Shown here piece after piece: positions 10,022-20,382 of a stretch of DNA of 44,814 bases. Each line of letters begins with the position of its first letter. Positions within the stretch are counted from its first letter, which is position 1. Made by a program: the position numbers and the translations under genes. Source of the DNA: Stramenopiles sp. TOSAG23-2 (lineage: Eukaryota > Sar); contig LT649291.1 in assembly GCA_900128395.1 (NCBI GenBank), positions 1 to 44,814 of the forward strand, written 5' to 3'. The notes under the pieces were generated by a model. It was given only the letters and a program-made list of their open reading frames with translations. It searched no databases and was not told the origin of the DNA.

Positions 10022-10671
10022 GTATATATTCAATACTGTATAATAATTCTAATAATAGTTGTTGGTTGTAATATTTGTATTTGTATTATTGTTGGATGGC
10101 CAGGATGGCGGCTGGATGGCACTTTTCTTGTCAGCTTGCTGGGCTAAAATAATAAATAAGGCTTTTTCTCCCTGTGTGGCTATGCCATTGCCATTCCGTG
10201 TATATTTTGTTACACCTTAATCTACTTCCGAGACTTTTAAGGGACACAGATTTTTATTTATTTATTATTTATTTTACCTGTATAGATACATCCACTAAAG
10301 CACTATAAAATATCATTTCACAATCTTCTAAATCATATTCTCTTCTTCTTGATGAATTATTATATATCATCTATATATCATACTGTATATATATAATTTG
10401 TTACGTATATATATATATATATATATACATATATTATTATTATTATGTAACAATCAATAAGAACGCAAAACAAAAAAAAGCATTTCATCATATATATAAA
10501 ACAAATTCAGTTCCGCTAATCAAGACATATACATCGCGTATATCTACATATATCTTGATATATATAGATATATAGATATATAATTAAAAAAATATCTATA
10601 TACAGTTAAAATAATATATATAGAATATTATATATATATATATATATATAGTTTTTAATAATAACATTGGT
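10022..10671. promoter_or_regulatory. Divergent spacer between the hydroxylase-family gene and AMPK gamma
   Basis: Mostly AT with long TATATA tracts (10400-10430, 10560-10650). A GC-rich island at about 10094-10143 contains GGCCAGGATGGCGGCTGG and CAGCTTGCTGGGC, sharing TTGCTGGG words with islands in other 5' spacers. No TACGA/TCGTA palindrome was seen. The promoter role is positional. Confidence 0.35.
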
Positions 10672-11658
10672 ATGAATTTTGTGGCGCAAGAAAATGATGG
10701 AATCGATTCTATGACATCTGCGCAAATTATGGAAGAAGGTAAACGGGTCATACAAGGATTTTTAAAGAATCATACCTGTTATGATTTAATACCACGAAGT
10801 GGTAAAGTTATTGTGTTTGATGTCGATATACCAGTAAAACTTGCATTTTATGCATTAGTGGAACACGGAGTTGCATCTGCGCCTTTATTAGATCCAGCAA
10901 CAAATAAATTTGTGGGGATGTTTACTGCCACTGATTTCATTGAAATTATACGATATTTTTATAAACGTGGCTCATTTACAGACGCCTTAACAGATTATAG
11001 TGTACATGCATGGAGATCTATGCAACAAGATAAAAAATCAAATCAAGTTATACCAGGTATGATCAGTTTACCAACAACTGGTACTTTGTATGATGCATGT
11101 TTAAAATTGCGTATGTATAGGATTCATAGAGTGCCGATAATGCACCCACATCAAAACTCTGTCCTAGGAATTGCTTCTCACTTAGATGTCTTAAAATATT
11201 TAGTCGCACGATTTCAAGAGCAACGAAGACTTTTTGACCAATGTATTTTCGATCTTAAAATTGGACGTTTTCAAAATGTAATCACAGCAACAAATGAAAC
11301 CCCTTTAATTGATGTTTTAGATGCATTGGCTGAAAATAGAATTTCTTCTGTGCCCATATTAGATTCAAAAGATGGCACGCTGGTAGATATATATTGTTCT
11401 AATTATGTTACTTATTTAGGAAAAGATTCTCTTTTGAATTATTTAAAACGACCGGTTGGTAAAATATTAGAAGAAGCTCGAGCAACGAAAGATTTTGGAG
11501 ACCTTCAACCTGTACATACATGCAATAAAATGGGTTCTTTGCATACCATATTCCAGACATTTGCAATAGCAAAATCACATCGTTTAGTATGTATTGATAA
11601 AAATAATCGATGTGATGGAATTGTAACATTGAGTGATTTATTAAATTATTTTTTATAA
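10672..11658 (+). CDS. AMP-activated protein kinase gamma subunit (SNF4-type)
   Basis: 328 aa, four CBS motifs in two Bateman modules (about 35-98, 126-180, 195-250, 278-328). It is the nucleotide-sensing subunit of the heterotrimeric AMPK/SNF1 energy-sensor kinase. Strong signatures are FTATDFIEIIRYF, RMYRIHRVPI and HRLVCID with GIVTLSDLLNYF. The length matches yeast Snf4, with no N-terminal extension. Ribose-binding aspartates align in CBS1 (D88) and CBS4 (D322). The CBS3 position is Tyr (VDIYCSNYV) and the CBS2 position, Arg in mammalian gamma1, is Asp (D172 in SHLDVLKYL). It is followed in tandem by the HIT-aminopeptidase gene. Confidence 0.95.
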   Translation: MNFVAQENDGIDSMTSAQIMEEGKRVIQGFLKNHTCYDLIPRSGKVIVFDVDIPVKLAFYALVEHGVASAPLLDPATNKFVGMFTATDFIEIIRYFYKRGSFTDALTDYSVHAWRSMQQDKKSNQVIPGMISLPTTGTLYDACLKLRMYRIHRVPIMHPHQNSVLGIASHLDVLKYLVARFQEQRRLFDQCIFDLKIGRFQNVITATNETPLIDVLDALAENRISSVPILDSKDGTLVDIYCSNYVTYLGKDSLLNYLKRPVGKILEEARATKDFGDLQPVHTCNKMGSLHTIFQTFAIAKSHRLVCIDKNNRCDGIVTLSDLLNYFL

Positions 11659-12095
11659 AAAAAAACATTCAAAAAGAAAATTATTCTAAGTAAATAATAT
11701 ATATATATAGATATTAAGACCGGACAATCTGCTGTATGTCAAAGAGGAGTGACGGGGATAAGCTAAAATGACTAATGAGATATGAGGATATGAGAACATA
11801 TATAACACATATGTAAAATGTAAATACATGTGTACATATGGTTTATGCTTCTATTAATAGTATACAACTATTTCGTACTATGTAGAATATATAACAACAA
11901 CAAGCAATTTTAATAATAACTACCACCAGTATTATTATTATTTAAAACAACAAAAAGATACAATTCGAACAATATATTTTATATTATCCAGTTATGTTAT
12001 ATTATATTAAATATTTACATTATACATATACATACACAAAATAAACAATATATTCAATTATTATAATTTAAATTATTACAATATTTCAAATCATC
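11659..12095. other. Tandem spacer between AMPK gamma and the HIT-aminopeptidase gene
   Basis: AT-rich and without a gene. A less AT-rich patch lies at about 11720-11770, and one isolated TTCGTA is at about 11871-11876. It must hold the AMPK gamma 3' end and the promoter of the next gene; no specific element is identifiable. Confidence 0.3.
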
Positions 12096-15059
12096 ATGGA
12101 CCAATTATTTGTAAAAATTGCTGCTGGGGAAATTCCATCGTCAAAAATTTATGAAGATTCACTAACATTTGCCTTTTTGGATATTAACCCGCTTTCAACA
12201 GGTCATTGCTTAGTTATTCCAAAAAAGAAATATACTAAAATTGATGAAGTTCCGCCTGCTACCGCCAAAGCGCTTGGTGAAACAGTTGCAAAAGTAGCAA
12301 ATGCAGTAAAAATAGCTACCGGATGTAGCGATTATAATGTGTTGCAAAACAACGGAAAAGCAGCCCATCAAGAAGTTCCCCACGTACACTTCCATATCAT
12401 ACCCAAAAATGAAAACGAAGGATTAGGAGTAAATTGGAAGTCGGATAAAATAAGCAACGCGGAAGAGACGCAAAAGAAAATAATTGATGCGTTGAATTCG
12501 TTAAAAGATAAAAATCGACTTTCAAGGGATGTTGTTCCAAGAAATTACCAAGTATCGTTAAAGCCAGATTTTACAACTTTCAAATTTGATGGTGTTGTGG
12601 TGATCGAAGTGGACGTACTTGTTGAAACAAGCGAAATAAAAATGCATGCACATGAAATCGAAAATATTGTAGGAACGTATTGGAGATGTGGAAAACAAGC
12701 AGATGGGAAACAAAATTTATCAGTCGAATATCTAGTAGAAGATAAAAGCATAAAATTAAAAGCTGCCAAGACGTTGTCAAAAGGCGCTTATTCCATTGAA
12801 TTGAAATTCCAAGGTACTTTGAATGATAAAATGGCGGGTTTCTATCGTTCGACGTACAAGACTAAAGATGGTGAGGACAAAGTTATGGGAACAACGCAAT
12901 TTGAAGCTGTTGATGCGCGACGTGCCTTTCCATGTTGGGACGAACCGTCATTTAAAGCTACTTTTGATATGTCGCTGATCATTGCGAACGAGAACTTGAC
13001 TGCATTGTCAAACATGCCTGTACGAAATAAGACCACGTTGGGAGATGGTTCAATTTTATATGAATATTGGCGAAGCCCAGTCATGAGCACATATTTATTG
13101 GCATTTATTGTTGGCGAGTTAGAAAGTATTTCTGCGAAAAGTGCAGGTGGCACTGACTTTTCTGTTTACACCACTCCTGGAAAATTATCACAGGCTGCAT
13201 TTGCATTAGATACTGGTGTAAAGGTTTTAAACTTTTTTGAAGAATATTTTGGAGTTCGCTATCCATTGCCGAAACAAGATATGGTTGGAATACCAGATTT
13301 TGCAGCTGGAGCAATGGAAAATTGGGGACTTATTACGTATCGTGAAACTGCATTATTTGCAACTGATGATTCTTCAGCTTCTGACAAACAACGTGTTGCA
13401 TATGTCATTGCTCACGAACTTGCGCACCAATGGTTTGGAAATTTAGTTACAATGGAATGGTGGAGTGATTTATGGCTGAACGAAGGATTTGCTACGTGGG
13501 CTGGTTGGTTAGCAATTGACAATATTTTTCCCCATTGGGATGTGTGGACAAATTTTACAAATGATGATGCTGGATATGCGATGAAAACAGATGCGTTAGC
13601 AAGTAGCCACGCTATCCAAGTTACAATCGGAGACCCAAGTGAAATTGATCAAGTGTTTGATGCGTTGAGTTATAATAAAGGGGCATCTATGATTAGAATG
13701 ATTGAATCACATGTTGGCTCCGATGTATTCCGCTTGGGACTAAGAAATTATATTGAGCGCCACCAATATTCAAATACGCTTACTGCAGACTTATGGACTG
13801 CAATTTCTGAATGTGCTGGGTTCAATGTTGCCCAAATCATGGATAGTTGGTGTCTCAAAGTTGGATTCCCAGTAGTAAAAGTTGAGAGTAGAGATGGCAA
13901 TGTTTTGAAATTGTCTCAGTCTCGATTTTTCTCAGGTGGCGAAGAAAGCAAAGAAGATCATCTTTGGTCAATACCATTACATGGCTGTAATGAAAAGGGT
14001 GAAGTAACGAGCGCTTTATTCAATAGCCAAAAGTGCGATTTTACTTGTGGTGGGGAATATGTGAAGTTAAATGCAGGCCAAACATCATTTGTCAGAGTTA
14101 ATTACGATGAAAAAGGATGGAAAGCATTGCAAGCACCTATTTCTTCCCTTGCGTTACCTGCAGTGGATCGTTTAGGTGTAATCATGGATGCTTTTGCATT
14201 GGCCAAAGCTGGCATGATGAGTACAGCCGTAACATTGGATCTTTGCAAAGCATATAAAAATGAAAACTGCTACCCAGTTTGGTCAGCACTTGCCAGTGGG
14301 CTGAGCGAAGTAACTGAAATTTGCAGTGGTGCTCCTTTTTTCAGTAAATACGAAGAATTTTGTGGTAGTATTTTTAGTGATTTAATGAGCACTTTGGGCT
14401 GGAATGCTGCGTCTGACGACTCAGATTTGACAAAGAAACTTCGTGCTTTGTGCTTAGGTGCAGCTGCTAAGTATGGCGACAAAGCAGTTGTCACTGAAGC
14501 ACTGGCCCGGTTCAAAGCATATGCAGATGGTGGGGAATTAGATTCTGATTTGCGTGGTGTTGTATTCTCCACTGCCGTTAAATTTGGCGGAGAAGATGAA
14601 TTTAAGAAAATGCTAGGAATTTTTGAAAAGGTTGAATCACCTCAACTAAAAATGAAAGCTTTGACTAGTTGTGGTCAAACACAAGATCCGGAACTGGTTA
14701 AACAATATCTTGAATATGCGTTTTCGGGAAAAGTGCGTTCAAATAATGTCTTGTATGTCTTGGCAACGTTAAGTTCAAATGCAGCTGCTAGAAATATTGC
14801 GTGGGAATACGTGAAAACAAATTGGAAAACGAAAATAACCCCAATGTTCGAAGGACAGCATAGTTTGTATGCTTATTGTGTAGTATTACCAATTAGAGGT
14901 TTCGTAACTGAGGAAAAGGCAAAAGAGGCAGAAGCATTTTTCAAAGAGAACCCTGTGCCAAGTGCTACTATGAAATTATCCCAAACGCTTGAAAATATGC
15001 GTACAAAAATCGCATGGTTAGAAAGAGAAAATGCAGCTTTGACATCTTATTTTACTTAA
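12096..15059 (+). CDS. HIT-domain / M1 puromycin-sensitive-type aminopeptidase fusion
   Basis: 987 aa in one uninterrupted frame. Residues 1-137 are a complete HIT nucleotide hydrolase of the Hint/Hnt type: FAFLDINPLSTGH, QNNGKAAHQ and the histidine triad HVHFHIIP (96-103). After a short link (RLSRDVVPRNYQVSL, about 141) a complete M1 zinc aminopeptidase follows, with GAMEN (405-409), HELAHQWFGNL zinc ligands (H440, H444), the third ligand E463 in LNEGFA, and a C-terminal ERAP1_C-like helical domain ending at 987. No Met lies in the linker, so separate initiation at the domain junction is unlikely. Both active sites look intact. There is no signal peptide, so it is probably cytosolic. HIT enzymes cleave phosphoramidates and aminoacyl-adenylates; M1 enzymes trim N-terminal residues from peptides. 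Confidence 0.95.
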   Translation: MDQLFVKIAAGEIPSSKIYEDSLTFAFLDINPLSTGHCLVIPKKKYTKIDEVPPATAKALGETVAKVANAVKIATGCSDYNVLQNNGKAAHQEVPHVHFHIIPKNENEGLGVNWKSDKISNAEETQKKIIDALNSLKDKNRLSRDVVPRNYQVSLKPDFTTFKFDGVVVIEVDVLVETSEIKMHAHEIENIVGTYWRCGKQADGKQNLSVEYLVEDKSIKLKAAKTLSKGAYSIELKFQGTLNDKMAGFYRSTYKTKDGEDKVMGTTQFEAVDARRAFPCWDEPSFKATFDMSLIIANENLTALSNMPVRNKTTLGDGSILYEYWRSPVMSTYLLAFIVGELESISAKSAGGTDFSVYTTPGKLSQAAFALDTGVKVLNFFEEYFGVRYPLPKQDMVGIPDFAAGAMENWGLITYRETALFATDDSSASDKQRVAYVIAHELAHQWFGNLVTMEWWSDLWLNEGFATWAGWLAIDNIFPHWDVWTNFTNDDAGYAMKTDALASSHAIQVTIGDPSEIDQVFDALSYNKGASMIRMIESHVGSDVFRLGLRNYIERHQYSNTLTADLWTAISECAGFNVAQIMDSWCLKVGFPVVKVESRDGNVLKLSQSRFFSGGEESKEDHLWSIPLHGCNEKGEVTSALFNSQKCDFTCGGEYVKLNAGQTSFVRVNYDEKGWKALQAPISSLALPAVDRLGVIMDAFALAKAGMMSTAVTLDLCKAYKNENCYPVWSALASGLSEVTEICSGAPFFSKYEEFCGSIFSDLMSTLGWNAASDDSDLTKKLRALCLGAAAKYGDKAVVTEALARFKAYADGGELDSDLRGVVFSTAVKFGGEDEFKKMLGIFEKVESPQLKMKALTSCGQTQDPELVKQYLEYAFSGKVRSNNVLYVLATLSSNAAARNIAWEYVKTNWKTKITPMFEGQHSLYAYCVVLPIRGFVTEEKAKEAEAFFKENPVPSATMKLSQTLENMRTKIAWLERENAALTSYFT

Positions 15060-15595
15060 AGTTTCAGATGTACGCAAGAGGGTATTCACCAAGTCGCAAA
15101 ACACATTATTAATACGAGAAGCATATTAAAATTTTACGAAAGTATATATCACACACATGTGCATATTATTCGTACTTAACACACGAGAAGTGTAAAGTTA
15201 TATTATATTATAAAACATAGATTTTAACCATCATTATATATGATATATATTACGAAAGTATATATAAAAAATTCTCGTAATATATATTATATATATCATA
15301 CTTCGTATCATACGAGTAATATTTAAATACGAAAGTATTATGATATTTAATATTAGAAAAAATATGTCGTGGGTACAAAAATATATTTTTTTATAAAAAA
15401 AATGATAAAATTATATATATATATATACCGGTAAACTATAAATTATATATCATACGAATATTTTTATACCTTTTTTCAGCTCTCATTCACTCACAAGTCT
15501 CTTCTTTTTCTCTTTTTTTTCCCCCATTTCTTTTGTATGGATGTGCAGGGCATGTTTTTCTACCATGTCGAGTCAAAAATAATACGCCAACCAAT
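15060..15595. terminator. Convergent spacer with many TACGAAAGTA/TCGTA units
   Basis: Contains TACGAAAGTA three times (about 15136, 15251, 15329), TACGAG, ATTCGTACTT, CTCGTAATATAT, and a 13-nt palindrome TCGTAT-C-ATACGA at 15303-15315. ATATATATTACGA near 15245 and TCGTAATATATAT near 15275 form a stem-loop. It is the richest TACGA spacer of the window, between the HIT-aminopeptidase and RPN2 3' ends. The termination or polyadenylation role is inferred. Confidence 0.45.
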
Positions 15596-18500
15596 TTACC
15601 TATATTGGGGCGGCACCCATTCAAATGGTTCCGGTGCCTCTGGCTCCGGCCCGTCCTCCCCGATCGTTGGTGGTGCTTTAATATCTCTTAAATCTTCATC
15701 TGGTTCTCCATCTAAACTATCGGTTAAAACTAAAACACCAAGATTTCTTCTCGGATCTAAATCCTTACGTACTGGGCGATAACGTTGATTCTCTACAAAT
15801 GACATGAAAGATTGTTGTGAATATGTAACACGGCATGGGTTACTAACTTCAAAAGATTCTGGCTCCGGTTCTTTTTTCTTTTTCTCCTCCTCTTCCTTTT
15901 TCTTCTCTTCATCCTCTTTTGTCTCACCTTTCTCCTTCCCATCTCCAGTATTTTTTTCCACATCGTCTTTTTCAACTTCCATGGCCTCTTCTGTACTGCC
16001 ACCACTTGCTTCTTTTTCTTTCTTTGCTGCTTTCGCTTTCGCTTTCGATGTAATACTCAATACAGCCGTTTCCACTCTTTCCTTCTTTTCCTCAACTTTT
16101 TCTGTCAATGGCTCGGGGTATGCAAAAAGGGAAGGGCGTGCATCGCATTTCAATTTGAATGACGATGGTATTTTTAAGTCTTTATTCACCCCAATAACTG
16201 CTGTGGGGGTTAAAGTTAAGCTAAAGAAATGTAACAACGGATGCCAATACCAATGGTGACACCAAACGCATAAACCTACAACAGCACCCATTCTCAAAAA
16301 GCCAGATCTGGAAGTTAGGGCAACACACATATTTCTTCCACCAGCATCTAATATGCCACAAGCCATCAAAGCGCCAAATTTAGCCATGGTTGGTTGATGT
16401 TTGGATTTCACAGGATCTGTTAAAATTTCCAAGCATTTCTCGCGCAACTGTTTAGCTTCTTTTGATTTTGTGATCGATTCTTGCATCAACACTAATGACA
16501 ATGATAACAATGCCCCTTGCCTTACAAAGTCCACTGGGTCTTCCAACATTGGCGTAAGTAAATCTAATGCTTCTTTCGAAGGTTTGCCTGCACATGCAAT
16601 ACCAACTGCCATACAAGACCCGTAGCGTACATGTGGATTGTATGATTCTGATAATAAGGCAACCAATTGCGGAACTTCCTCTGGGCTACGGAACATAACG
16701 AAACCGAGCGCCATAACGGCCGTTCGCCTTACATCGTCGTTCACGTCACTAACTGCAACATGCAATAATCTGCGTATGGCGCTGTTGTTTGTCGTCCCAG
16801 CGTAAGCCATTGCGACCGTCCACATTGCACCAGAACGCAAAATGTAATCTTTGTCACTAATCAATTGCTCAATCAATGCATCGGCATTATCTTCCTTTCC
16901 AAACATGTTCAATGCTATGCATAAAGCAACGCCACGAATAATCTTTTCATGTTTCGTTTCATGTGCATATTGTAACATTTCTGTAATGGCAGTTTCATTG
17001 CCTTTTCCAAGCATGATAAGTCCAATTGCTATCGCAGATGCTTCTCCAGCTACTGCGCTATCATTGTACATTGTGTTTCTTAATAAAGCGTACAACTGCT
17101 CGTTGCCAGTTGCCATAGCAGCAAGACCAACGCCTAAACTTGCACCGTGTTGTACAACTTCTCTTGCGACCTCATTTTCATTTGCATTCGCAGTTTCGAT
17201 TGCATCACGTAGAAATGATGTCACTTCAGCATCGCCTTTTCCACCTTTGTTTGCATGGATTAAGCCAAGTGCATATAGTGCGCCACCTTCTTGGTATGGT
17301 GCGCTACTGACGCCACCTTGCGGTAAGTATGGACGTAATAAATTCATAGATTCCCCTAAATGCCCTTTGTGGACTACACCTAAACTTCCGATGGCACTAA
17401 AACGCGCCCATAAATTTGCTTTTCCTAACCAATCCAAATTTTTACGTAAAAATGAATCCACTGTAGTTCCACAATGCATATACCCGTGGCAAGTGATAGT
17501 AGCGCCGTGCAATACTGAATTTCTTTCTGGCAATGCTTCTTTAATTTTTTTCAACAATAATAAATCTGCTTTATTGTTTCGATATAAGAAATCTAAATAC
17601 AAATCAATGGAGATTCCATCGACTAAGATATTTCTTAACTGTTTAAACCGCGGCCATATTGGATCATCATCGGATGTTGGTAATAAATTGCTATTGTTGC
17701 CAGTGTCCGTATTATTTGTTACCTCTTCGCCATCTCCAGTAGCGGTAGTGGTATCAGTTTCATCATCTTTCTTCTCTTTCGTCTCTTCTTCTTTCTCCTG
17801 CATTTTTTTTTCTAATGGCGAACGTGGTAACGATTTTTCAACGTTCAACAAAAATTCTTGATTTTCATTTTCACATAAATCAAACCCAACTTGATATGCT
17901 ACTAAATGCTGACGTTCATCGGAGGACGAAAGCAAAACTTGCAATACATTTCCAACAGCAGGCGCGTCATCAAGGGCTTGTAAGCATTGGCAAAGACTTA
18001 CATAATCACAATCGTCAGATTCTTGATGAAGTTTTACAACAATTCGTAGTACTTCTTGTCGAAACGAGCGGGATACTACTAAGGTTTGCGCTACATCAAA
18101 TGCATATCTCAACATCTTCGCAACGTCGCCACTATCTTTAATTGCTGATTCTACAATATCAAGACGTTTTGACTCCAATGCAATACCAAGTGCTTGCTTA
18201 TACGACCCATCGTTAAAACAACGTTGAAACATTCTTTCAACAATTTTCTCAAGTCGTGGATCTAAAGGTGAGTTCTCATCGTTTTCTTCCCTGCATTGGA
18301 TGTAACGATCTACGCCCCGGGCAAGCATGGTTTCTACGTACTGGGTCTTCGCATCAATATCAAAATGCTTTCCCGCGCCAAGTGCTAAATTTAATGCATC
18401 GTCATAATCTTCCAAGTGATAAAAACATTTCGACGCAACTGCAGCTGCAAGCTCACAGAATTCAAAATTTTCTAGTTCTGACAAAGCTTCGATGGTATCA

Positions 18501-18649
18501 ACTTTTTGTGCAATTTCTGCCCAAAAAGTATCTACAACTGGATATAAAAGTTGCAAAGCTTTTGCTCTTACACGATCATCTTCATTATCCAAAAGGGCCA
18601 AAATCCCATTGGCACTTGATATTGGTAAACGTTTTGCTACTGTTGCCAT
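15596..18649 (-). CDS. RPN2: 26S proteasome regulatory subunit RPN2/PSMD1
   Basis: 1017 aa, a typical family length (about 950-1000). It is the large non-ATPase scaffold of the proteasome base, made of proteasome/cyclosome (PC) repeats. The N-terminal helical domain (ANGILALLDNEDDRVRAKAL) is followed by a charged Thr/Asp insert (about 285-325) and PC repeats at about 385-800, with typical text such as GSLGVVHKGH and ALGLIHANKGG. The C-terminal domain has HHWYWHPLLHFFSL and DLKIPSSFKLKCDARPS, then a Lys/Glu-rich insert (about 855-935) and the closing segment EAPEPFEWVPPQYR. ATG at 18649, TAA stop. It is head to head with the alpha7 gene, suggesting co-regulation of proteasome genes. Confidence 0.97.
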   Translation of the reverse strand: MATVAKRLPISSANGILALLDNEDDRVRAKALQLLYPVVDTFWAEIAQKVDTIEALSELENFEFCELAAAVASKCFYHLEDYDDALNLALGAGKHFDIDAKTQYVETMLARGVDRYIQCREENDENSPLDPRLEKIVERMFQRCFNDGSYKQALGIALESKRLDIVESAIKDSGDVAKMLRYAFDVAQTLVVSRSFRQEVLRIVVKLHQESDDCDYVSLCQCLQALDDAPAVGNVLQVLLSSSDERQHLVAYQVGFDLCENENQEFLLNVEKSLPRSPLEKKMQEKEEETKEKKDDETDTTTATGDGEEVTNNTDTGNNSNLLPTSDDDPIWPRFKQLRNILVDGISIDLYLDFLYRNNKADLLLLKKIKEALPERNSVLHGATITCHGYMHCGTTVDSFLRKNLDWLGKANLWARFSAIGSLGVVHKGHLGESMNLLRPYLPQGGVSSAPYQEGGALYALGLIHANKGGKGDAEVTSFLRDAIETANANENEVAREVVQHGASLGVGLAAMATGNEQLYALLRNTMYNDSAVAGEASAIAIGLIMLGKGNETAITEMLQYAHETKHEKIIRGVALCIALNMFGKEDNADALIEQLISDKDYILRSGAMWTVAMAYAGTTNNSAIRRLLHVAVSDVNDDVRRTAVMALGFVMFRSPEEVPQLVALLSESYNPHVRYGSCMAVGIACAGKPSKEALDLLTPMLEDPVDFVRQGALLSLSLVLMQESITKSKEAKQLREKCLEILTDPVKSKHQPTMAKFGALMACGILDAGGRNMCVALTSRSGFLRMGAVVGLCVWCHHWYWHPLLHFFSLTLTPTAVIGVNKDLKIPSSFKLKCDARPSLFAYPEPLTEKVEEKKERVETAVLSITSKAKAKAAKKEKEASGGSTEEAMEVEKDDVEKNTGDGKEKGETKEDEEKKKEEEEKKKKEPEPESFEVSNPCRVTYSQQSFMSFVENQRYRPVRKDLDPRRNLGVLVLTDSLDGEPDEDLRDIKAPPTIGEDGPEPEAPEPFEWVPPQYR

Positions 18650-19575
18650 GATTGGTTCCTATATTGTATTGTATTAGTTCAAAATTATGTATAAAGCAGT
18701 ATTGTTTAAATTATTATAGAATAATATATGTAATAAAATGAACAAAAAGTGAAATATGTTTGGAGGTATATTATTTCTATATAATATAACTTTTCGACGA
18801 ATGCTTTATTCAATTATAATACTGACTGATGATGGTGGTAATGATAATAATTCTGTTATCTAATTTATATAATGTATTGATGTATATGTACAATCATCTA
18901 CTAAATCTGTTTAAATATGAATATTTTTCACATTGTTCATTTATTCATTTTTCATTTTTTTTTTGAAATCCGAAGAACAATATTATAGGTGCATAACAAA
19001 GAAGTAGTAGGCTAAGCTTAGGCACCAATGTTATTTTTGTATGCAGTGTTAGTGTGTGATGATATTTTTTAAAATTTTAGCATTGGAATAGCATTAATGT
19101 TTAAGCAAAATCAATCACCTACACAATAAATAGCTTTTACAATTTTCAAAATAATATCTTAATTGCCTTCTCTGTATAGCATGCTATTCCAATGTATAAT
19201 ACTTACATTCAACATTTTTTAGTTCACAATATATTCATCATTTATTTAAAATGTCATATAGCAGCATTTCAGCATAACAGTATAGCGAAGTACAGATTCT
19301 CGGTAGGTATAACATATAGTATATTATAGTGTACCTATACTGTAGTAATAATGAATAATCTTAAAATCTGATACATTTTGTACCTGGTAATTGAATGAAA
19401 TTATTATTAAAATGATAAATATTTATATGAAATTGAATGATTAGGAAAAAATATGTGACATATATTAATATACACCAACTAATAGAGGACTTAGTGAATC
19501 CAACAGGCAAAAATAGGTAAGAACAACATTAACAAACGGTGAAAACATTTTGAAAATAACAGAAAAGAAAACAAG
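18650..19575. promoter_or_regulatory. Shared 926-bp divergent spacer of RPN2 and proteasome alpha7
   Basis: No gene seen. CATTGGAATAGCAT (19081-19094) and ATGCTATTCCAATG (19181-19194) form a perfect 14-bp inverted repeat 86 nt apart. The rest is AT-rich. No TACGA palindromes were seen. As the only spacer between two proteasome genes it presumably carries both promoters. Confidence 0.5.
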
Positions 19576-20382
19576 ATGTCATCAACTGGAGCTGGGTATG
19601 ATTATGCACCAACTATTTATTCACCGGATGGTAGAATATTTCAAATAGAATATGCACAAAAAGCCATTGAAGCAGGTGGTACTTCTATTGGTGTGAAGTG
19701 TAAAGATGGTGTGGTATTAGCGAATGAAAAATTATTATATTCAAAAATGCTTGTTGAATCAAGTAATCGTGCACATTTTCCAATTGATCTCAATGCAGGA
19801 ATGGTTACATCCGGTTATTTGCCAGATGGTAGGCAATTGGCATTACGAGCAAGATCCGTCGCAAAACAATTTCGAGAAGCATATGCAATTCCTGTCATAC
19901 CAGAACAGCTAGCAGATCAAATGGCACAGTTTATACATGCATATACTTGTTATTATCAATTCAGACCTTTTGGCGCAAGTTTCATGCTTGCCGCGTATGA
20001 TGAAAATAAGAAAGAAGCTGAACTATACGGTGTCGATGCTGCTGGTGTTCCAATGCGATATTTTGGCCATGCATCAGGAAAAGGTGCACGTAGTGCAAAA
20101 ACTGAAATCGAACGTATGAAATTTTCAGAAAAAACTTGTAAGGAAGCATTGAAAGATCTTGCAAAAATTATGTCTTTAATACATGATGATGTTAAAGATA
20201 AACCGTACATGTTGGAAATGTCATGGATTTGTGAAGAATCTGGATGGAAATTTCAAATGATAGCGCCAGAAGTAGCAAAAGCATCTAGGGAAGCTGCAGA
20301 AAAAGAAATCGAAGAAGAAGATGAGGAAGATGATTCAGATTCTGAGGACGATGACGATGATGATGATGAAGATGAAGATTAA
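19576..20382 (+). CDS. PSMA3: 20S proteasome subunit alpha7 (PSMA3/PRE10)
   Basis: 268 aa, ATG at 19576. It is an alpha-ring subunit of the 20S core particle. Visible: the alpha-type N-terminus (GYDYAPTIYSPDGRIFQIEYA, gate and alpha signature), SIGVKCKDGVVLANEK, HAYTCYYQFRPFGASFML, KTEIERMKF, and an acidic C-terminal tail of Glu/Asp (about 245-268). The tail and the match to the MSS-G-GYD start point to alpha7 rather than alpha1-6. There is no propeptide or catalytic Thr1, as expected for an alpha subunit. Divergent partner: RPN2. Confidence 0.95.
   Translation: MSSTGAGYDYAPTIYSPDGRIFQIEYAQKAIEAGGTSIGVKCKDGVVLANEKLLYSKMLVESSNRAHFPIDLNAGMVTSGYLPDGRQLALRARSVAKQFREAYAIPVIPEQLADQMAQFIHAYTCYYQFRPFGASFMLAAYDENKKEAELYGVDAAGVPMRYFGHASGKGARSAKTEIERMKFSEKTCKEALKDLAKIMSLIHDDVKDKPYMLEMSWICEESGWKFQMIAPEVAKASREAAEKEIEEEDEEDDSDSEDDDDDDDEDED

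Noticed and set aside
10672-15059. Operon of AMPK gamma and the HIT-aminopeptidase
   Set aside because: A 437-bp AT-rich spacer separates them and nothing indicates polycistronic transcription; same-strand order alone is not evidence.
16851-17861. 336-codon plus-strand frame inside RPN2
   Set aside because: Antisense shadow of the PC-repeat region; RPN2 is certain on the minus strand.
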